64,000 nucleotides of DNA from Prinia subflava. Its lineage: Eukaryota > Chordata > Aves > Passeriformes > Cisticolidae. Positions 62,376-64,000 of the stretch are shown here, piece after piece. The DNA lies in contig NC_086247.1 in the NCBI RefSeq assembly GCF_021018805.1, positions 95,063,338 through 95,127,337 of the forward strand. Reading direction: 5' to 3'. Made by a program: the position numbers and the translations under genes. How positions within the stretch are numbered: position 1 is the stretch's first letter; each line of letters opens with the position of its first letter. The notes beneath the pieces were generated by a model that saw only the letters and a list, made by a program, of their open reading frames with translations, did no database searches and had not been told where the DNA came from.

Positions 62376-63565
62376 AGAACAAGTATATTAATTGTCGCTA
62401 TAACTTTATTCCAGTTTCAAGTCTTGAGACATTCTACTTTGAGAGTCTCAGGACCTACTTTTTTTTACAGCTCAGTGCTTCCCAAGATGTCAGATTCAGA
62501 TTTGTTATAGTCTGGGATATTTTTTCAAAAACAATTTCAGTGGCAAACCATTCAAAACATATTAAGGAACTATCTGGTATGTGGTCAAAGTCTTCTTGAA
62601 AGTATCCTTAATAGCCAGTAGCACATCTCAAATATGGCTGACAAAACAATTGTAGAAATTCAAACATTTTGCCAAAGAATGATGCTTCCTCTGTTTTCTT
62701 ACACAAGCAACTCATTGCATTGTTTCACTAGTCGTGATGTTGTTACACTGAACAGTCTTCCAAAATTCCTTTCTAGATGTTGTGAGTATGCTGTTGATTT
62801 GATTTTTACAGTATAGAAAAGCTGAAGATCTAAATTTAGAAATACTGGTGATTTAAAGTCATCATTTCCTACCTCCTGGATCATTTGTTGCATTAGCATA
62901 GCTCACTTAATCATCAAGCAGTCTGTCTGTTAAAGAGATACTGTGTAAGGTCACACTAGAAAAAAATACATTGTGTGAAGCTATTTTTAAGAACTAAATC
63001 TTTCATTATCTCCTTTCCCTTAAAATAGATTTTATTTAAGGGGACACTCAGTGATGTCTAAGTGCAAAAGGAAAGGGGATCAAAATGTCTGTATGTGGTC
63101 AGTGCTTGAATATTCAACAAAACATTAATCTGAAGTCCAGAGTGAACAAATCCTAAAGTAAACAATTGCTTGCGTTCGCAGGTAATTGGAAAATGTTGTT
63201 TGTGTGAAGAAAATTCAAATTCATTTTGCTCTCATTGATAGAGCTTCTCCCACATAATTGTTTCAAATTTGTAATCTGAATTCTGTGATGTGTGGTTATT
63301 CTAAACCACTTACTTTTCTGGAGCCATTACAGTTTTGCCATGCATAATAGTGAAGTCCTCTTGAAAATCTCTTGTTCAGACTCCCTCAGTAAGAACCAGA
63401 GTTCATTATTGGAATTGGCCAGAACTAGAGGGATCAGTTCAGTTCATTTCTAAAACTGCACTGTGGTTCTGCCTGTGGGCCTGCCGTGTCAGTGGCTGTG
63501 GGATTACAGAGGACCATGTCTCATTTTAAAGACTTTTCCTCAAAGCTTATTCCATCTATCTTTGT

Positions 63566-63596
63566 GTTGCCTCTGCAACACGGTTGCAGAGGCAAC
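63566..63596. repeat. Perfect inverted repeat, 14-bp arms, 3-nt loop
   Basis: GTTGCCTCTGCAAC, then ACG, then GTTGCAGAGGCAAC. All 14 positions pair, with about 57 percent G+C in the arms, much higher than the surrounding intron. It would form a stable hairpin in single-stranded DNA or RNA. It is too short for a microRNA precursor. Confidence 0.95.
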
Positions 63597-64000
63597 TTCA
63601 GTTAAGTGTTGGTGAATGAGGTTGAATCTTGCATCTTGTTCAGGGGCTTTACGATCTCTGCATAGAATTAAGATTGCTGGAAAACTACAGAAAGCAAATG
63701 GGGCCCATTTATTGATTTTGGCAATGAGATATTGAATCCCAAATCAATCAAAGTGTGTTTGATAGGAGCAGTAGCTCATTGTTGTTCCTTGATGTAATTT
63801 GGTAAATAAGTGCAGTATTCCTACTTGAATGCATTTTAATGTCTCACTCTATTTTAGGGAGATACAATATGTCTCCTTAACAAAGCAGGAAACCCTCTCA
63901 GCCTTTAAAGAGAATGCCTAATCATTGAGTAGGGAAAAAACCAGACCTAAACTCTGTAAAATTAGAGATCCTTGGCAGGCAACTCCACCAGTTGTGGGAA

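Larger units (their letters stand above)
1..64000 (+). other. CTDP1: CTDP1 (FCP1) locus, internal part of the gene
   Basis: The whole window lies inside one gene, the FCP1-type phosphatase that removes phosphate from the C-terminal repeats of RNA polymerase II in the nucleus and recycles the enzyme for initiation. Eleven exons were placed by matching their translations to the vertebrate FCP1 sequence as I remember it and by checking splice sites. Summed coding length is 2514 nt with phases that fit throughout, so the gene looks intact. The human protein is 961 residues; the missing first and last exons account for the difference. Domain order is Cys-rich N-terminal motif, FCP1 homology catalytic domain, acidic linker, BRCT, then a disordered acidic and basic tail. 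The promoter, start codon, stop codon and poly(A) site are all outside the window. Exon numbers assume one upstream coding exon, as in human. Confidence 0.96.
60102..64000 (+). other. CTDP1: CTDP1 intron 12 (5' part)
   Basis: Starts at gtatga and runs off the window. I searched it for the last FCP1 exon (basic start, acidic NEEDAAS-type middle, conserved KALEAELNDLM end) and did not find it. It holds an open frame at 61037-61324, a TTTTATCCC tandem at 62347-62375 and a perfect 14-bp inverted repeat at 63566-63596. Confidence 0.85.

Noticed and set aside
60102..64000. Search for the terminal CTDP1 exon
   Set aside because: No match to the conserved basic/acidic tail or the KALEAELNDLM-type end was found on the + strand, so the last exon must be beyond the window.
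1..64000. Phage, CRISPR, operon or other prokaryotic system
   Set aside because: Introns with GT-AG borders, CR1 LINEs and a vertebrate CTD phosphatase show this is a vertebrate nuclear locus.

Overview
The window is vertebrate nuclear DNA, A+T-rich, with long introns and several CR1-family LINE fragments in both orientations. CR1 as the main recognisable repeat, with no mammalian SINEs seen, points to a bird (or possibly another sauropsid). I cannot name the species.

One gene accounts for all the coding sequence I can support: CTDP1 (FCP1), the RNA polymerase II CTD serine phosphatase, on the + strand. Eleven coding exons (numbered 2 to 12, assuming the usual 13-exon vertebrate layout) lie between 5664 and 60101. 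All have GT-AG boundaries, all phases join without a frameshift, and they total 2514 nt (838 codons) with no internal stop. Exon 1 (start codon and N-terminal lipoyl-like part) must lie upstream of base 1. Exon 13 (the conserved acidic C-terminus that binds TFIIF RAP74) must lie beyond base 64000. The window is therefore intragenic from end to end.

Layout: 1-5663 is the end of intron 1, with one CR1. 5664-20680 holds exons 2-8: the Cys-rich N-terminal motif, then the FCP1 homology phosphatase domain over exons 4-7 (DLDQT nucleophile in exon 4, Asp-Asp motif in exon 7), then a 1080-nt exon 8 with a long Ser/Asp/Glu-rich disordered linker, a central acidic segment and the first half of the BRCT domain. 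27807-27948 (exon 9) completes the BRCT domain after a 7.1-kb intron. 30025-36342 holds exons 10-11, a disordered tail with a basic cluster. 36343-59922 is a 23.6-kb intron with three CR1 copies. 59923-60101 is exon 12, with a poly-Ser tract. 60102-64000 is the start of intron 12.

I found no second gene, RNA gene or complete mobile element that I can defend. The hunt gave tentative items only: a possible 12-nt in-frame microexon, a phase-compatible open frame downstream of exon 12, antisense exon-like chains in intron 11, perfect short-loop inverted repeats, and coding homopolymer and microsatellite tracts in exon 12.
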